Positions 16,732 through 25,909 of a stretch of DNA of 64,000 bases are shown here, piece after piece. This DNA comes from JACXTP01 sp963789555 (GTDB lineage: Archaea; Thermoplasmatota; Thermoplasmata; Methanomassiliicoccales; UBA472), in contig CAWBKY010000010.1 of NCBI GenBank assembly GCA_963789555.1, positions 62,001 through 126,000 of the forward strand, read 5' to 3'. The stretch's first letter is position 1, and each line of letters begins with the position of its first letter. A program made the position numbers and the translations under genes. The notes under the pieces were generated by a model, which saw only the letters and a program-made list of their open reading frames with translations, did not search any database and had not been told where the DNA came from.

Positions 16732-18586
16732 TCAACGGAGCTTGTAGCCGCAGAAGGGGCAGAAGGGCCCTCCCACATCCGTCCGACCGCAGTTGCGGCA
16801 GAAGCGGGCCCCGTCAGGGTTCTCCGGGGGCGGGGGTGCCCCGACAGGGGGCGGCGGCGGTGGTGGAGGGGCATAGCTGGTGTTCATCACAGTGTATGTC
16901 GTGGGGGCCCATGGCGCGCCATACTGCTGCTCCTCCGTCGGCAGTGTGTCCTGGTCCGGCCTCTTGATGATCCTGCTGACCCCGATGACCGATGCGGCCA
17001 CCACTATGGCGAACACCCCGAGCAATGCGATCTCCCAACCTTCCAGGGTCAAAGACCCTCCATCATCGTCCTGGGCCGTGGCATTGGCAGCGATGACGAA
17101 GGGGCCGATGTTGTAGGAACCGTTGGCCGCGTTGCCGTCGACGTTGATCGCGCGGATATGTAGGTACCATAGCCCTTCCGTCAGGGGCGGGCTCTTGGAC
17201 TTGGCCATAACGGTGTCGATGCTGTCGTCCGGCACGGTGTCCGGCTCCCCGTCCCAGACGATGGAATAACCGGCGATGTCGCCAGAGTAATCGATGGCAC
17301 CGCTCCAGGTCACCTCCACGGTCGAGTCGTCCGATTCCTCCATGATCTTGTGGCTGGAGTCATAGGTGGTGGGGTTGAGCGGATAGCCCAGATCAACCTG
17401 GAACCTGGCATGGTAGAAGATGGTGCGCAAGGAGTCGTTCTTGTCCGGCCAGGCAGTGTAAACTTGGACCATGCTCTGGGGCTTGTCATCACGGAAGATG
17501 GTCCAGAAGGTATCCGAACTCGTTGTCGATCCGGTCCCCGTTCCCGTCCGGGTCCCAGGATGGGTTGTCTGTGGCGGAGACCCCGTCATAGATGTCCCAG
17601 ATGACATTGGCCACGGCGCCCTCCACCGCGTTGCCGTCCCAGTCGCCGTAATCTCCGTTGAAGAAGGGGCCGTCGGCGTACACCGTCGATTCCATGTTGC
17701 TGCCGTCGGAGCGGACTGGGTTCCCGATGACCGCCCGCTCGAAGAACTCGGCCCAGCCCTCGGTGAGCGCGAAGGGCCCATTGGACACGCTATCGATATA
17801 GTGAGGGTCCAGTCCCTCGGTGTAGGGGAAGCTCCCTCCCCTTACGGTATAATGGATGCAATGACCGTACTCATGGAGGATCGTCCCCTGGTCCCAGATG
17901 TGCCCGTCCTCGGCCGGGATGTCAATGACCGTGCCCGAGGAGCTGGGCCAGGTGCCGGAGGGCCAGTTGATGGTCACCTCGTTCATCTCAAAGCCGGTCC
18001 GGTCCTTGATCCAGAGCGCTCCGGCCCGGGCCGCCTCGAAGGCCGACCAGGCGCCCCGGTCCTCATTGGTGATGCGGTGGTTGATGGTGCTGGACGAGCT
18101 CAGGGTGAAGACCCCGGTGGACCACTCATAGACCGAGTTGGACAATATCGTCGTATCCCTCACCTCGACGAATCGTTGGTCCGAGGTGCTGATGATGAGC
18201 TCGAACTGGCCTGCGGTGAGGTTGGTGAAGGTGACCTTGCCTGCGCCATCCGTCGTGCCATTCCTTTCCACGAAGGAGCTGTGGGCCCCGACCCTCCACA
18301 GCTGCACCAGGCCTCCCTTGCAGGGCAGGACGCCGAGACCGTTCTCTGAGGAATAGTTGAATCGGGCGGTGAGGATGATGTCCGTGGTGCTTGGCGCCGA
18401 GCTTCGGCGTTCGTAGGGAGAGGTCAGTGCTGCCAGCCCCTGGGTCTCCAATGGTGTCCTCTCCATTTTCATCCTGGAAGCGACCTCGCTTGGGCTGGTC
18501 GATGAGGGCCCGATGAACGCCAGAGGCGTGAACATGGTGGCCAACAACAGAAACGCTAACAGGATGACGCGAACGCGGATCGACAT
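16732..18586 (-). CDS. Membrane-anchored extracellular metalloprotease with C-terminal zinc ribbon (one frameshift)
   Basis: A protein of about 617 residues. It has a Sec signal (VRVILLAFLLLATMFTPLAF) and a gluzincin-like catalytic core with HEYGH at residues 238-242 and a downstream ALTEGWAEFFERA supplying the probable third, Glu ligand. After a frameshift near 17520 come beta-rich domains (fibronectin-like SGDIAGYSIVWDGEPD), one transmembrane helix (WEIALLGVFAIVVAASVIGV), a Pro-rich linker with a run of eight Pro, and a double-CxxC zinc ribbon (CRNCGR and CPFCGYKLR). The protease would lie outside the cell and the Pro-rich/zinc-ribbon tail inside. Substrates are unknown. Confidence 0.75.
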
Positions 18587-18703
18587 ACCAAGTGGTTATC
18601 CTCACGAACCTGGGCGTTAATCTACTTTATGCATGCCCCGCCCGAATATGGGTCAATATCATCGCTAGAGATGAGCTGGATGTGAGTTGGATGATACATC
18701 CAA

Positions 18704-18711
18704 TTTAAATA
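18704..18711 (+). promoter_or_regulatory. TATA box for the MDR dehydrogenase gene
   Basis: tttaaata is centred about 28 bp upstream of ATG 18736, which places the transcription start close to the start codon (leaderless). Confidence 0.6.
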
Positions 18712-18735
18712 TCGGCAATCCATACCTAACGACAC

Positions 18736-19775
18736 ATGAAAGCAGCCCTGATGACCGGCCCTGGGTCCCTCATCGTGGAGGAGATGGATGAGCCGGAACT
18801 TCCCCCGGGTGGGGTGATGGTGGAGCTGCTGGCCTGCGCCATCTGCGGCACTGACGTCAAGATGCTGGAGCATGGCCATAAGGACCTGGTATACCCCAGG
18901 GTGCTGGGCCATGAGATGGTCGGTCGCATCGTGGAAGTGGACGATAAGGTTCGTTCATACCGCCAGGGTGACCTGGTCCAGATTTGGCCAGGGATCGCCT
19001 GTGGCGTCTGCCGCCCCTGCTCCCGCGGCCATGACAACCAATGCCATCAAATGGGCATCCTTGGCTTTAACCGGGACGGGGGGTTCGCCCAGCGCATGGC
19101 TGTGCCGGCGGAGAGCGTTCGCGGCGGCGGCCTGGTCCGCTTGCCGGCGACCGTCGATGCTGCGCTGGTCACCTTGACGGAGCCGTTGGCCTGCTGCCTC
19201 AACGGGCAGGAACTGGCCTCGGTGGGGAGGGGGGACGTGGTGCTGATATTCGGTGCCGGGCCCATCGGGTGCCTGCATGCCATCGCGGCCAGGCACAAAG
19301 GGGCGGGAAGGTCCTCATGACGGAGCATCTGGAGGGGCGCAGGGCGTTGTTGCCATCGGGACTGGCCGATCGCATCATCGACCCATCGGAAGAGGACATC
19401 GCCACGATCGTGGCCGAGGAGACCGGGGGGGAGGGTGTGGATGTTGTGCTCATGTCGACCCCAGAGGTGCGGGTGGACAGCTGGGTGCTCAAATTGGTGG
19501 CCCCCCATGGCCGGATCAGCGTCTTCAGCGGCCCCAAGAAGGGCAACTATGAGGTGCCCTTCGATGTGCGCTCCCTGCACTACCGGGAGATCGCCCTGGT
19601 GGGGGCGTACGGTTGCTCCAGCCGCCACAACCGCATGGCGGTGGAATCGTTGCTCTCTGGGGAACTGGATGTGGAGTGGTTGGTCACGGAGCGAGCGACG
19701 TTGGACGGGATAGGACGGGCGTTCCAACATGTCAACGACCGCATCGGAATGAAATCGGTCATCACAAAATTCTGA
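18736..19775 (+). CDS. Zinc-dependent medium-chain alcohol/polyol dehydrogenase (one frameshift)
   Basis: About 346 residues of the MDR superfamily. The catalytic zinc site is ACAICGTDVKMLEHG plus GHEMVGRIVE; the structural zinc ligands are in CGVCRPCSRGHDNQCHQ; the Rossmann loop is VLIFGAGPIGCLHAIAA. A single-base shift near 19305 separates the two halves, the second reading KVLMTEHLEGRRALLPSGL through to MKSVITKF. It resembles threonine/sorbitol dehydrogenases. It ends a few bases before the TrpD-like gene, so the two are probably functionally linked. Confidence 0.8.
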
Positions 19776-19784
19776 GGTGTGAAA

Positions 19785-20909
19785 ATGGAAGAGAAGCTAA
19801 GGTACTTCGGGGGAAAGGTGGACGGGTTGATCAAGGGAAAGGACATCACCCGGGCGGAGGCCAGGGACCTGTTCCGAGAGGTGCTTTTGAACCAGCAGCC
19901 GGACCTGCAGCAGGGCGCGTTCTTGGCGGCGCTGACCGCTAAAGGCGCCACCCCGGAGGAACTGGCGGGAAGCTGGGAGGCGATATACGATATCGATACC
20001 GTCAAGGTCAGGCCGGAGGTCCCTGGCCCATTGGTGGACAACTGCGGCACCGGCATGGACACCATCAAGACCTTCAACATCTCCACCGCCGCCTCCATCG
20101 TGGCCGCGGCGGACGGCATCTACATGGCCAAGCACGGTGCCCGGGCCATCACCTCCAAATGCGGCACGGTGGACATCGTGGAGGCGCTGGGCGTGGACGT
20201 GGAGTGCGATGTCTCGGTGGTGAAACGCAGCATCGAGAACGCCGGGATCGGCATGTTCAACGGCATGAGCGGCAAGGTCCACCCCCAGGCCCTCTACCGC
20301 ATCCTCTCCCAGGTCCGCTTCGGGACGGTGCTGAACATGGCCGGGTCCCTGGCCAATCCCGCATTGCCGACCTACGGCGTCCGGGGCGTGTACGCTAAGG
20401 AGATGATTATGCCCATCACCAAGACCATGCGCGAGATCGGCTACCGCCGGGCCTTCGTGGTGCATGGCATGGACGCACATGAGAAGCGCGGCCTGGATGA
20501 GCTCTCCACCCTCGGACCCACGTATGTGGCCGAGCTCCACCCGGACGGGGAGATCGAGGAGTACGTGCTCAATTACAAGGACCTCGGGCTCCCGACCGCC
20601 AAGGAGGAGGTCATCCTCTGCAAGTTGAACAAGGAGCAGGAGGCCATCGAGCTGCTGCGCGTGCTGTCTGGCGAGGACCACAACTCCCGCCGTGACATCG
20701 TCTGTTTGAACACCGCCCCGATACTCTACATAACCGGCCATGCCAAGGACCTTGATGAAGGCGTGCGCAAGGCCGAGGAGATCATCGACTCCGGCAAGGC
20801 GATAAAGAAGCTACGCCAGTGGGTGGCGGAACAACAGAGCGGCGACTCGACGGTCAAGGTGGAACATCTGGACCGTCTTATCGAGAGGTCCGGCGCTTTG
20901 ATGAGCTAG
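19785..20909 (+). CDS. TrpD-like (anthranilate phosphoribosyltransferase family) enzyme
   Basis: A 374-residue nucleoside phosphorylase/phosphoribosyltransferase class III fold. The PRPP-loop region is DNCGTGMDTIKTFNISTAAS, where TrpD has GTGGD..NTFNIST, and AKHGARAITSKCGTVDIVEALG matches the TrpD 'KHGNRSVSSKSGSSD' segment with Cys and Thr in place of Ser residues. These changes and the long C-terminus suggest a paralogue rather than the tryptophan enzyme. No other trp gene is nearby; the upstream dehydrogenase is a likely pathway partner. ATG 19785 follows GAGGTG at 19774-19779. Confidence 0.7.
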   Translation: MEEKLRYFGGKVDGLIKGKDITRAEARDLFREVLLNQQPDLQQGAFLAALTAKGATPEELAGSWEAIYDIDTVKVRPEVPGPLVDNCGTGMDTIKTFNISTAASIVAAADGIYMAKHGARAITSKCGTVDIVEALGVDVECDVSVVKRSIENAGIGMFNGMSGKVHPQALYRILSQVRFGTVLNMAGSLANPALPTYGVRGVYAKEMIMPITKTMREIGYRRAFVVHGMDAHEKRGLDELSTLGPTYVAELHPDGEIEEYVLNYKDLGLPTAKEEVILCKLNKEQEAIELLRVLSGEDHNSRRDIVCLNTAPILYITGHAKDLDEGVRKAEEIIDSGKAIKKLRQWVAEQQSGDSTVKVEHLDRLIERSGALMS

Positions 20910-21342
20910 GATTGGCCCATTGTTCCCGGCTCTTTTCCTCCATCTGTTTCATGGAGGCCTCGCGGGCCACCGCCCGCTCTTCCCTCTTCTCTTGCCTGGC
21001 CTCATAATCGTCCCGCTCCTTGTCGGCGGTGATGATTATGACGCTGTTCTGTTCCTCCCCCTCCAAGGAGACCATCGGTCCCTTGGCGGAGCGGCGGACC
21101 CTCTTCATGAAACCCTCGAAGAACGCCAGGTCCTCATTGGTGGTTTCGACGAGCAATTTGATCAGGAAGGTGTGGATCTCGTGTATGGTGTCGAAGAAGT
21201 AGGATATGTCGGCGGAATCGAGCATCGCCAGGAAGCGCTCCTTGTCCTTCTTGCGGGCGGAGAGGGCGCGCAGCTGCTCCTCCCAGTTGTCCTGTATCGC
21301 CACAGGCAGCGTCTCTTTTCCCAGGACCTTCCATTCCAGCAT
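20878..21342 (-). CDS. Hypothetical helical protein
   Basis: About 154 residues from ATG 21342 (MLEWKVLGKETLPVAIQDNWEEQLRALS). It is mostly alpha-helical and charged, with a basic/acidic C-terminal coiled coil (YEARQEKREERAVAREAS) and a basic tail. The true N-terminus may lie upstream across another frameshift, since reading frames conflict between 21342 and 21430. Its 3' end overlaps the TrpD-like gene by 32 bp. Family not recognised. Confidence 0.5.
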   Translation of the reverse strand: MLEWKVLGKETLPVAIQDNWEEQLRALSARKKDKERFLAMLDSADISYFFDTIHEIHTFLIKLLVETTNEDLAFFEGFMKRVRRSAKGPMVSLEGEEQNSVIIITADKERDDYEARQEKREERAVAREASMKQMEEKSREQWANPSSSKRRTSR

Positions 21343-21464
21343 GAGGCCGGGATACGCCTTGAGCCATAAGAGGGTTTTGCTTGTCCTCGAAGACCTAACC
21401 TGCCCTGGGGATGAGCGATGACATGAACTCCGACCGGACCCTCCGGACCGCGCTGGGGCACCAT

Positions 21465-21477
21465 GATAAATTTTATC
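21465..21477 (+). promoter_or_regulatory. Near-palindromic TATA/operator element before bioY
   Basis: GATAAATTTTATC is an almost perfect inverted repeat containing a TATA-like core, centred 31 bp before ATG 21502. It could serve as both promoter and repressor site for the biotin transporter. Confidence 0.4.
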
Positions 21478-21501
21478 AAGGCATGCCGGCATCATCCCCG
21501 C

Positions 21502-22089
21502 ATGTACGGCACAGGCGGGTATCGTTACTACAAGGACAAGGTGGCCAACGACCTCCATGGCTGGAGGAACGAGGCGACGTTCGTCGAGAAGATGACCGTG
21601 GCCTTGCTGTTCGCCTTGCTCACCGCCCTGGCCTCGTTGGTCCGCCTTTATGTGCCATTCACTCCGGTGCCCTTCACCGGACAGGTACTGGTGGTCCTCC
21701 TTTCCGCCGTCGTGCTGGGACGCTACGGAGCGATGAGCCAGGTCATGTTCCTAGCCATCGGGGGTTCTTTCGGCCTGTTCGCCGCCGGAGGCCTCATGGC
21801 GCTGGTGGGCGTGACCGGAGGCTATCTGATCGGGTTCGTCGCCGCCGCCGCCTTCCTGGGCGAGCTGGTGGAGAGGAAGGAGAGCTGGACCTATGCCACC
21901 GTGGCCATGGCCATGGCGGTCGCGGTGGGCCTGATCTACCTGTTCGGCGTAGGGCAGCTGGTGATGGTCCTAGGCATAAGCTGGTGGGAGGGCGTCGCGC
22001 TGGGAGCGGCGCCTTTCGTGGCCGCGGACGCCTTGAAGATCGTGCTGGCCATTGGGACGGCCTCGTTCCTCCTTCCGTTGCGGAAGTGA
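21502..22089 (+). CDS. bioY: Biotin transporter BioY
   Basis: A 195-residue, roughly six-helix membrane protein, the substrate-binding S component of the biotin ECF transporter. The signature VPFTPVPFTGQVLVVLLSAVVLGRYGAMSQ and the GGLMALVGVTGGYLIGFV segment are diagnostic. ATG 21502 gives the normal length and short leader; an in-frame ATG at 21463 lies inside the promoter element. ECF energising subunits are not in the window. The hydrophilic N-terminal stretch of about 35 residues is slightly long for the family. Confidence 0.9.
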   Translation: MYGTGGYRYYKDKVANDLHGWRNEATFVEKMTVALLFALLTALASLVRLYVPFTPVPFTGQVLVVLLSAVVLGRYGAMSQVMFLAIGGSFGLFAAGGLMALVGVTGGYLIGFVAAAAFLGELVERKESWTYATVAMAMAVAVGLIYLFGVGQLVMVLGISWWEGVALGAAPFVAADALKIVLAIGTASFLLPLRK

Positions 22090-22093
22090 TGTC

Positions 22094-22292
22094 TTGACCG
22101 AGAACCTGCCCGAGCATGACCACTGCCAGATCTGCGACGACCCGATAGACCTGGGACAGAAGTTCTGCTCCGACAAATGCCAGGAGGACTACCAGAAGGA
22201 GGTCAAAAAGGAGAAGCTCAGGAGCTACCTCTTCCTGGTGGCCATCGGTGTGGTGGTCATCGCGGTGACCGATGACCTTTTTGTTCATCTAG
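22094..22292 (+). CDS. Small zinc-ribbon membrane protein (DUF2116-like)
   Basis: About 65 residues. HCQICDDPIDLGQKFCSDKCQ provides four Cys of a zinc ribbon, followed by a basic stretch and one transmembrane helix (YLFLVAIGVVVIAV). The uncorrected frame runs on into nonsense; removing one base near 22271 gives the natural end VVVIAVTMTFLFI and TAG at 22290-22292. TTG 22094 is the likely start, since the nearby ATG frame stops at once. The gene follows bioY closely. Confidence 0.6.
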
Positions 22293-23465
22293 TAAGGTCG
22301 GCTCTTTCGGCGCAGCACCGCGTCCGTCATGCGCATCGCCTTTACCGTTGGACCGACGTCATGGACGCGGACGATGTTGGCGCCGTTCATTGCCGCCACC
22401 ACCGCCGTCGCCAAGGAGCCTTCCAGACGCTGCTCGGGAGCGCCTCCCAATATGGTGCCGATGAAGCTCTTCCTTGACGTGCCGACGAGCAATGGCCTCC
22501 CCAACCCGCGGAACTCGCGCAAACGGTGCAACAGCTCCAAGATTATGGTCGGCGGTCTTGCCGAACCCTATGCCCGGGTCCACCATGATCCGTTCCGGTG
22601 CCACCCCGCCCTCCACCGCGCGCTGGATGGAAAGATGCAGTTCGTTGTAGATGTCCCCCACGAGGTCCTCGTAATGCACGTTGTGCTGCATGGTGCCTGG
22701 CTCGTCGCGCATGTGCATGGAGACCACCCCGCATTGATGGCTGGCCGCCACCTTGATCATCTCCGGGTCCCTCAATCCAGAGACGTCGTTGATGATCTCC
22801 GCCCCCCTCTGGAGGGCCTCGATCCGCCACCGTCGCGTGGCGCGTGTCCACGGAGATGGGCACGGCGATCCTCCCGGCCAAGGCCTCGATGACCGGCAAT
22901 ATGCGGCCCATCTCCACCTTCTCAGCGACCGCTCCGCGCCTGGCCGGGTGGATTCCCCGCCTATGTCGATGATGTCCGCGCCCTCCTGCACCATTTGCAT
23001 CGCCCTCTCCACGGCGGCGTCCGTGTTATCAAAGGAACCACCATCGGAGAACGAGTCCGGTGTGACGTTGAGCACCCCCATGACCAAGGTGCGGTCGAAG
23101 CGCAGCTCCCGCTTGGCCAAAGGGACCGGGACGGTATAATCGGAATGGTAGTTGCGAATGGCGGTGGCGATCTCCATGCCATAATGGCCCACCGCGCCTG
23201 CGTCCATGGCCAGCTGCTCGAAGAAGAAGGGAGCGCCCACCATCATCACCTTGCCGGAGCGTATCTTGCGACAGAGGAAGGCCTCGCCCCCCTTGCCCTT
23301 GATCGCATCCTGCAGTATGACCGCCTCCTCCCGGCCCATGCCGTCCTGGACCACGAAGATGGACCCGAGCATGCGGCGCCGGTCCATGAAGTTCTCCGGA
23401 AGCCCGAAGCGGCGCCACTCCGCCAGCGCCTCGTCGTATGAGAAGTAGTGCCTCACCCGGGACAT
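22289..23465 (-). CDS. folP: Dihydropteroate synthase-like protein (three frameshifts)
   Basis: A DHPS-family TIM barrel with an extra N-terminal domain of about 120 residues, as in archaeal homologues. Motifs are LVMGVLNVTPDSFSDGG, GADIIDIGGESTRPGA, AVPISVDTR, IINDVSGLRDPEMIKVAA, VDPGIGFGKT, GRPLLVGTSRKSFIG, and the C-terminal IVRVHDVGPTVKAMRM. Frame changes lie near 22927, 22830 and 22543, each inside conserved sequence, which points to sequence errors. It condenses a pterin diphosphate with an aminobenzoate in folate or methanopterin-type coenzyme synthesis. It overlaps the zinc-ribbon gene end by 4 bp. Confidence 0.85.
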
Positions 23466-23469
23466 GTCA

Positions 23470-24576
23470 TCACCCCATCTGCCTGTCCACCAGCTCGGTG
23501 AGGTCCAGTACCTCCAGCTTGGCGCCTTGGCGCTCCTTGCCCAGGTTGAGGTTGTTCACGCAGAACGGGCAGGCGGTGACCAGGTAATCGGCGAAGGCCG
23601 CCTCGTCCACCCGCTTGGCCGCGATCCGGGCCGACATCTCAGGATAGGCGGAACGGACCCCGCCCCCTCCGCCGCAGCAGCGCGCCGTCTCCCTGCTCCG
23701 GGCCATCTCCGTGAATTCTATCCCCGGTACCTTGCCTATGACCTGGCGCGGCGGCTCGTAGACGCCGCAGTGCCGGCCCAGATGGCAGGGGTCATGATAG
23801 GTGACCTTCCCCTTCAATGGCCTTAGGTCCAGGTCTTTCTCGGCCAGCATCTCCGAGATATGCCGCACCTTGAAGGGTACTTTGACGAAACGAGGATACT
23901 CCTCCTTGAACATGCGATAGCAACCGGAGCAGCTGAACACCACCTCGGAGACGCCGCGGTCGGCGATGGCGTCGACGTTGCGGCGGAACAGGTCGGCCAC
24001 CTCCTCCTCGTCCCATCCCACCCTCTGAAGCACGGAGCCACAGCACACCTCGTCCACCAGGGCGTAGTCCATGTCCAGCTTGTCCATGACGGACATGGTG
24101 GCCTTGGCTATGCTCTGCGTCCGGTAGGATGCGGTGCATCCGGCGAAATAACCGACCTCCGCGCCCTTGTCCTCGACGCCCAGCGCCTCTCGGACGGTGC
24201 GCCTTTCCCCATAGGGATTGCCGGTCCGGAGCACGTTCTCGACGATGGCCCGGTGCTTGGGCAGCATCCGGCCGTTGGCCACCAGGTCCCGGCGGGCCCT
24301 TTCCACGACGTCCACCACCTGGACCTTGGAAGGGCAGCGCCTCTCGCAGTCCTTGCAGGTGGTGCACTGGTAGAGATATTCCAGCACCGAGTCGTCAGCC
24401 TCGAGCTCCTTGTTCAGAAGTCCGTAGGACAGGACCATCCGGCCCCGGGCCACGCTCGGGTCCCATCCCACATCATCGAAGGCCGGGCATACGCTCTTGC
24501 AGAAACCACAATAGGTGCAGGTGAGCAGTTCCTTCCGGACGTGGCGGAGATGCTCCGCCTCGATGTAATCGGCCAT
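23470..24576 (-). CDS. Fe-S oxidoreductase with two CCG domains (HdrD/GlcF-like)
   Basis: 368 residues. Two 4Fe-4S motifs, CTYCGFCKSVCPAF (about residues 20-33) and CTTCKDCERRCP, are followed by two cysteine-rich CCG domains: GCTASYRTQS...CCGSVLQRVGW and DPCHLGRH...CCGGGGGVRS...ACPFCVNNL. This is the electron-transfer subunit pattern of heterodisulfide reductase HdrD, GlcF and lactate oxidase LldE-type complexes. It lies 1 bp after the LarA gene, so a 2-hydroxy acid oxidation role is plausible, although no FAD subunit is in the window. Confidence 0.85.
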   Translation of the reverse strand: MADYIEAEHLRHVRKELLTCTYCGFCKSVCPAFDDVGWDPSVARGRMVLSYGLLNKELEADDSVLEYLYQCTTCKDCERRCPSKVQVVDVVERARRDLVANGRMLPKHRAIVENVLRTGNPYGERRTVREALGVEDKGAEVGYFAGCTASYRTQSIAKATMSVMDKLDMDYALVDEVCCGSVLQRVGWDEEEVADLFRRNVDAIADRGVSEVVFSCSGCYRMFKEEYPRFVKVPFKVRHISEMLAEKDLDLRPLKGKVTYHDPCHLGRHCGVYEPPRQVIGKVPGIEFTEMARSRETARCCGGGGGVRSAYPEMSARIAAKRVDEAAFADYLVTACPFCVNNLNLGKERQGAKLEVLDLTELVDRQMG

Positions 24577-24577
24577 C

Positions 24578-25823
24578 TTAGACCAACCTTGGGACGGTTA
24601 CGCTACCGTCCAACATTACTAATACCTTTCCCCCGGGACGGGTGGCCAGGGCATGGTCCAAAGCCTCCTGGGCGCTGCGGAACGGTGTGACGTTGATCCT
24701 CTCCAGCGCCTCACAGCTCAGACCCGTGACCGCGTAGAGCTCAGCACGGTCCATGAGCTCGGCCAGCTTGGCCGCCTTGTGGTGACCGAGCTTGTACTCC
24801 TTCCTCAGGTTCTCCATGATGCGCTTGGGGTCGCGGGAGGCGGAGAGCTGGTGATAGAACGCCTCGCCCCCGATGCCCTCCCGACACTTGGACACCAGGA
24901 TGACCACCCCGCCGTCCCGCACCGCCAGCTTGGCATTCTCGATGGCCTTCTGCGACTGGTACAGGTCGACGTCCATCGGGTAGGGCGCCACGGTGATGAC
25001 CACGTCCGCCCTCCCCTCGACATCGACCACGAACACCTCGTTGGCCCATTCCACCGCCTGCTCGAAGGCCAGGAAGAGATCTCCGGACGCCACCCGGTAC
25101 ACCCGCTGGTGCCGGTCCATCACCACCTGCACCGAGAAGACGTTGAGGCCTTTGACGGCGGTCAGGGCGTCCACCATGTCCTCGTGCACCGGGTTCCCCT
25201 CCAGGGCCAGCACCTTGGCCTCCGGCCTCATGGCCAGACGGTGGTTCTGCTCCACGGAGCGATAGGACGCCACTCCCGGCAGGAAGGACTTCCTCCCTCC
25301 GGTGTAACCGGCGAAATAGTGGGGCTCGACGCTGGTGATGATGACCAGGCGATCGGCGCGGACCGCCATCTCGTTCACCTCCATCTCGGTGCCGTTCTTG
25401 GACACGCCGAGCGGCACGCAACGGTCCTTCTTGGAATCGTGGGCATGGATCCGGTCCCGCAACTCATCCAGATGGCCTCCGAAGATGAATCGCAGCTCCT
25501 CCTCGGTGGGGGCGCGGTGCGTCCCGGTGGCCACCAGATATCGGGCCTTGGTCAGGTCGAAACGGGCCGACAGCGCGTCCAGCACTTTGGCGGTCGGGGT
25601 AGGCCTGGTGCCATCGTTCACGATGAAAACGATGTCCTTCCCCCCCTTCAGGAAGGAGGTTATGTCCTTTCCCCCGCAGGGGTCGTCCAAGGACGCGTCG
25701 ATGACCTGGGCCTCGTCGTGCACCTCCACCTCCAATAGGACGGATGACGCCGAGGAATCGCTCCCTGTCCAGCTCGATGTCCTGATGCCCTTTGGCACCA
25801 TAGGGCAGTTCCACCTTCACCAT
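24578..25823 (-). CDS. larA: LarA-family nickel-pincer racemase/epimerase (one frameshift)
   Basis: About 415 residues. Active-site motifs of lactate racemase are present: FIVNDGTRPTP, VATGTHRAPT (His), SVEPHYFAGYTGGRKSFLPG (His, and the Lys that binds the pincer cofactor), and AMRPEAKVLALEGNPVHED. The true start is ATG 25823 (MVKVELPYGAKGHQDIELD), joined by a single-base shift near 25742 to the remainder. LarA homologues act on lactate or other 2-hydroxy acids; the adjacent Fe-S oxidoreductase supports such a substrate. The LarB/C/E cofactor genes are not in this window. Confidence 0.85.
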
Positions 25824-25909
25824 ACGTTCATGCGAAACGGCACGCCTCGATATAGAACTGTCCCCGACCATGGCAACCTTAAAACGATGGCCTTGACAAT
25901 GAAGGTACG

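Noticed and set aside
22094..22477. Long version of the zinc-ribbon protein reading through to 22477
   Set aside because: The extension is His/Arg-rich nonsense antisense to the dihydropteroate synthase gene; removing one base near 22271 gives a natural hydrophobic end and a stop codon.
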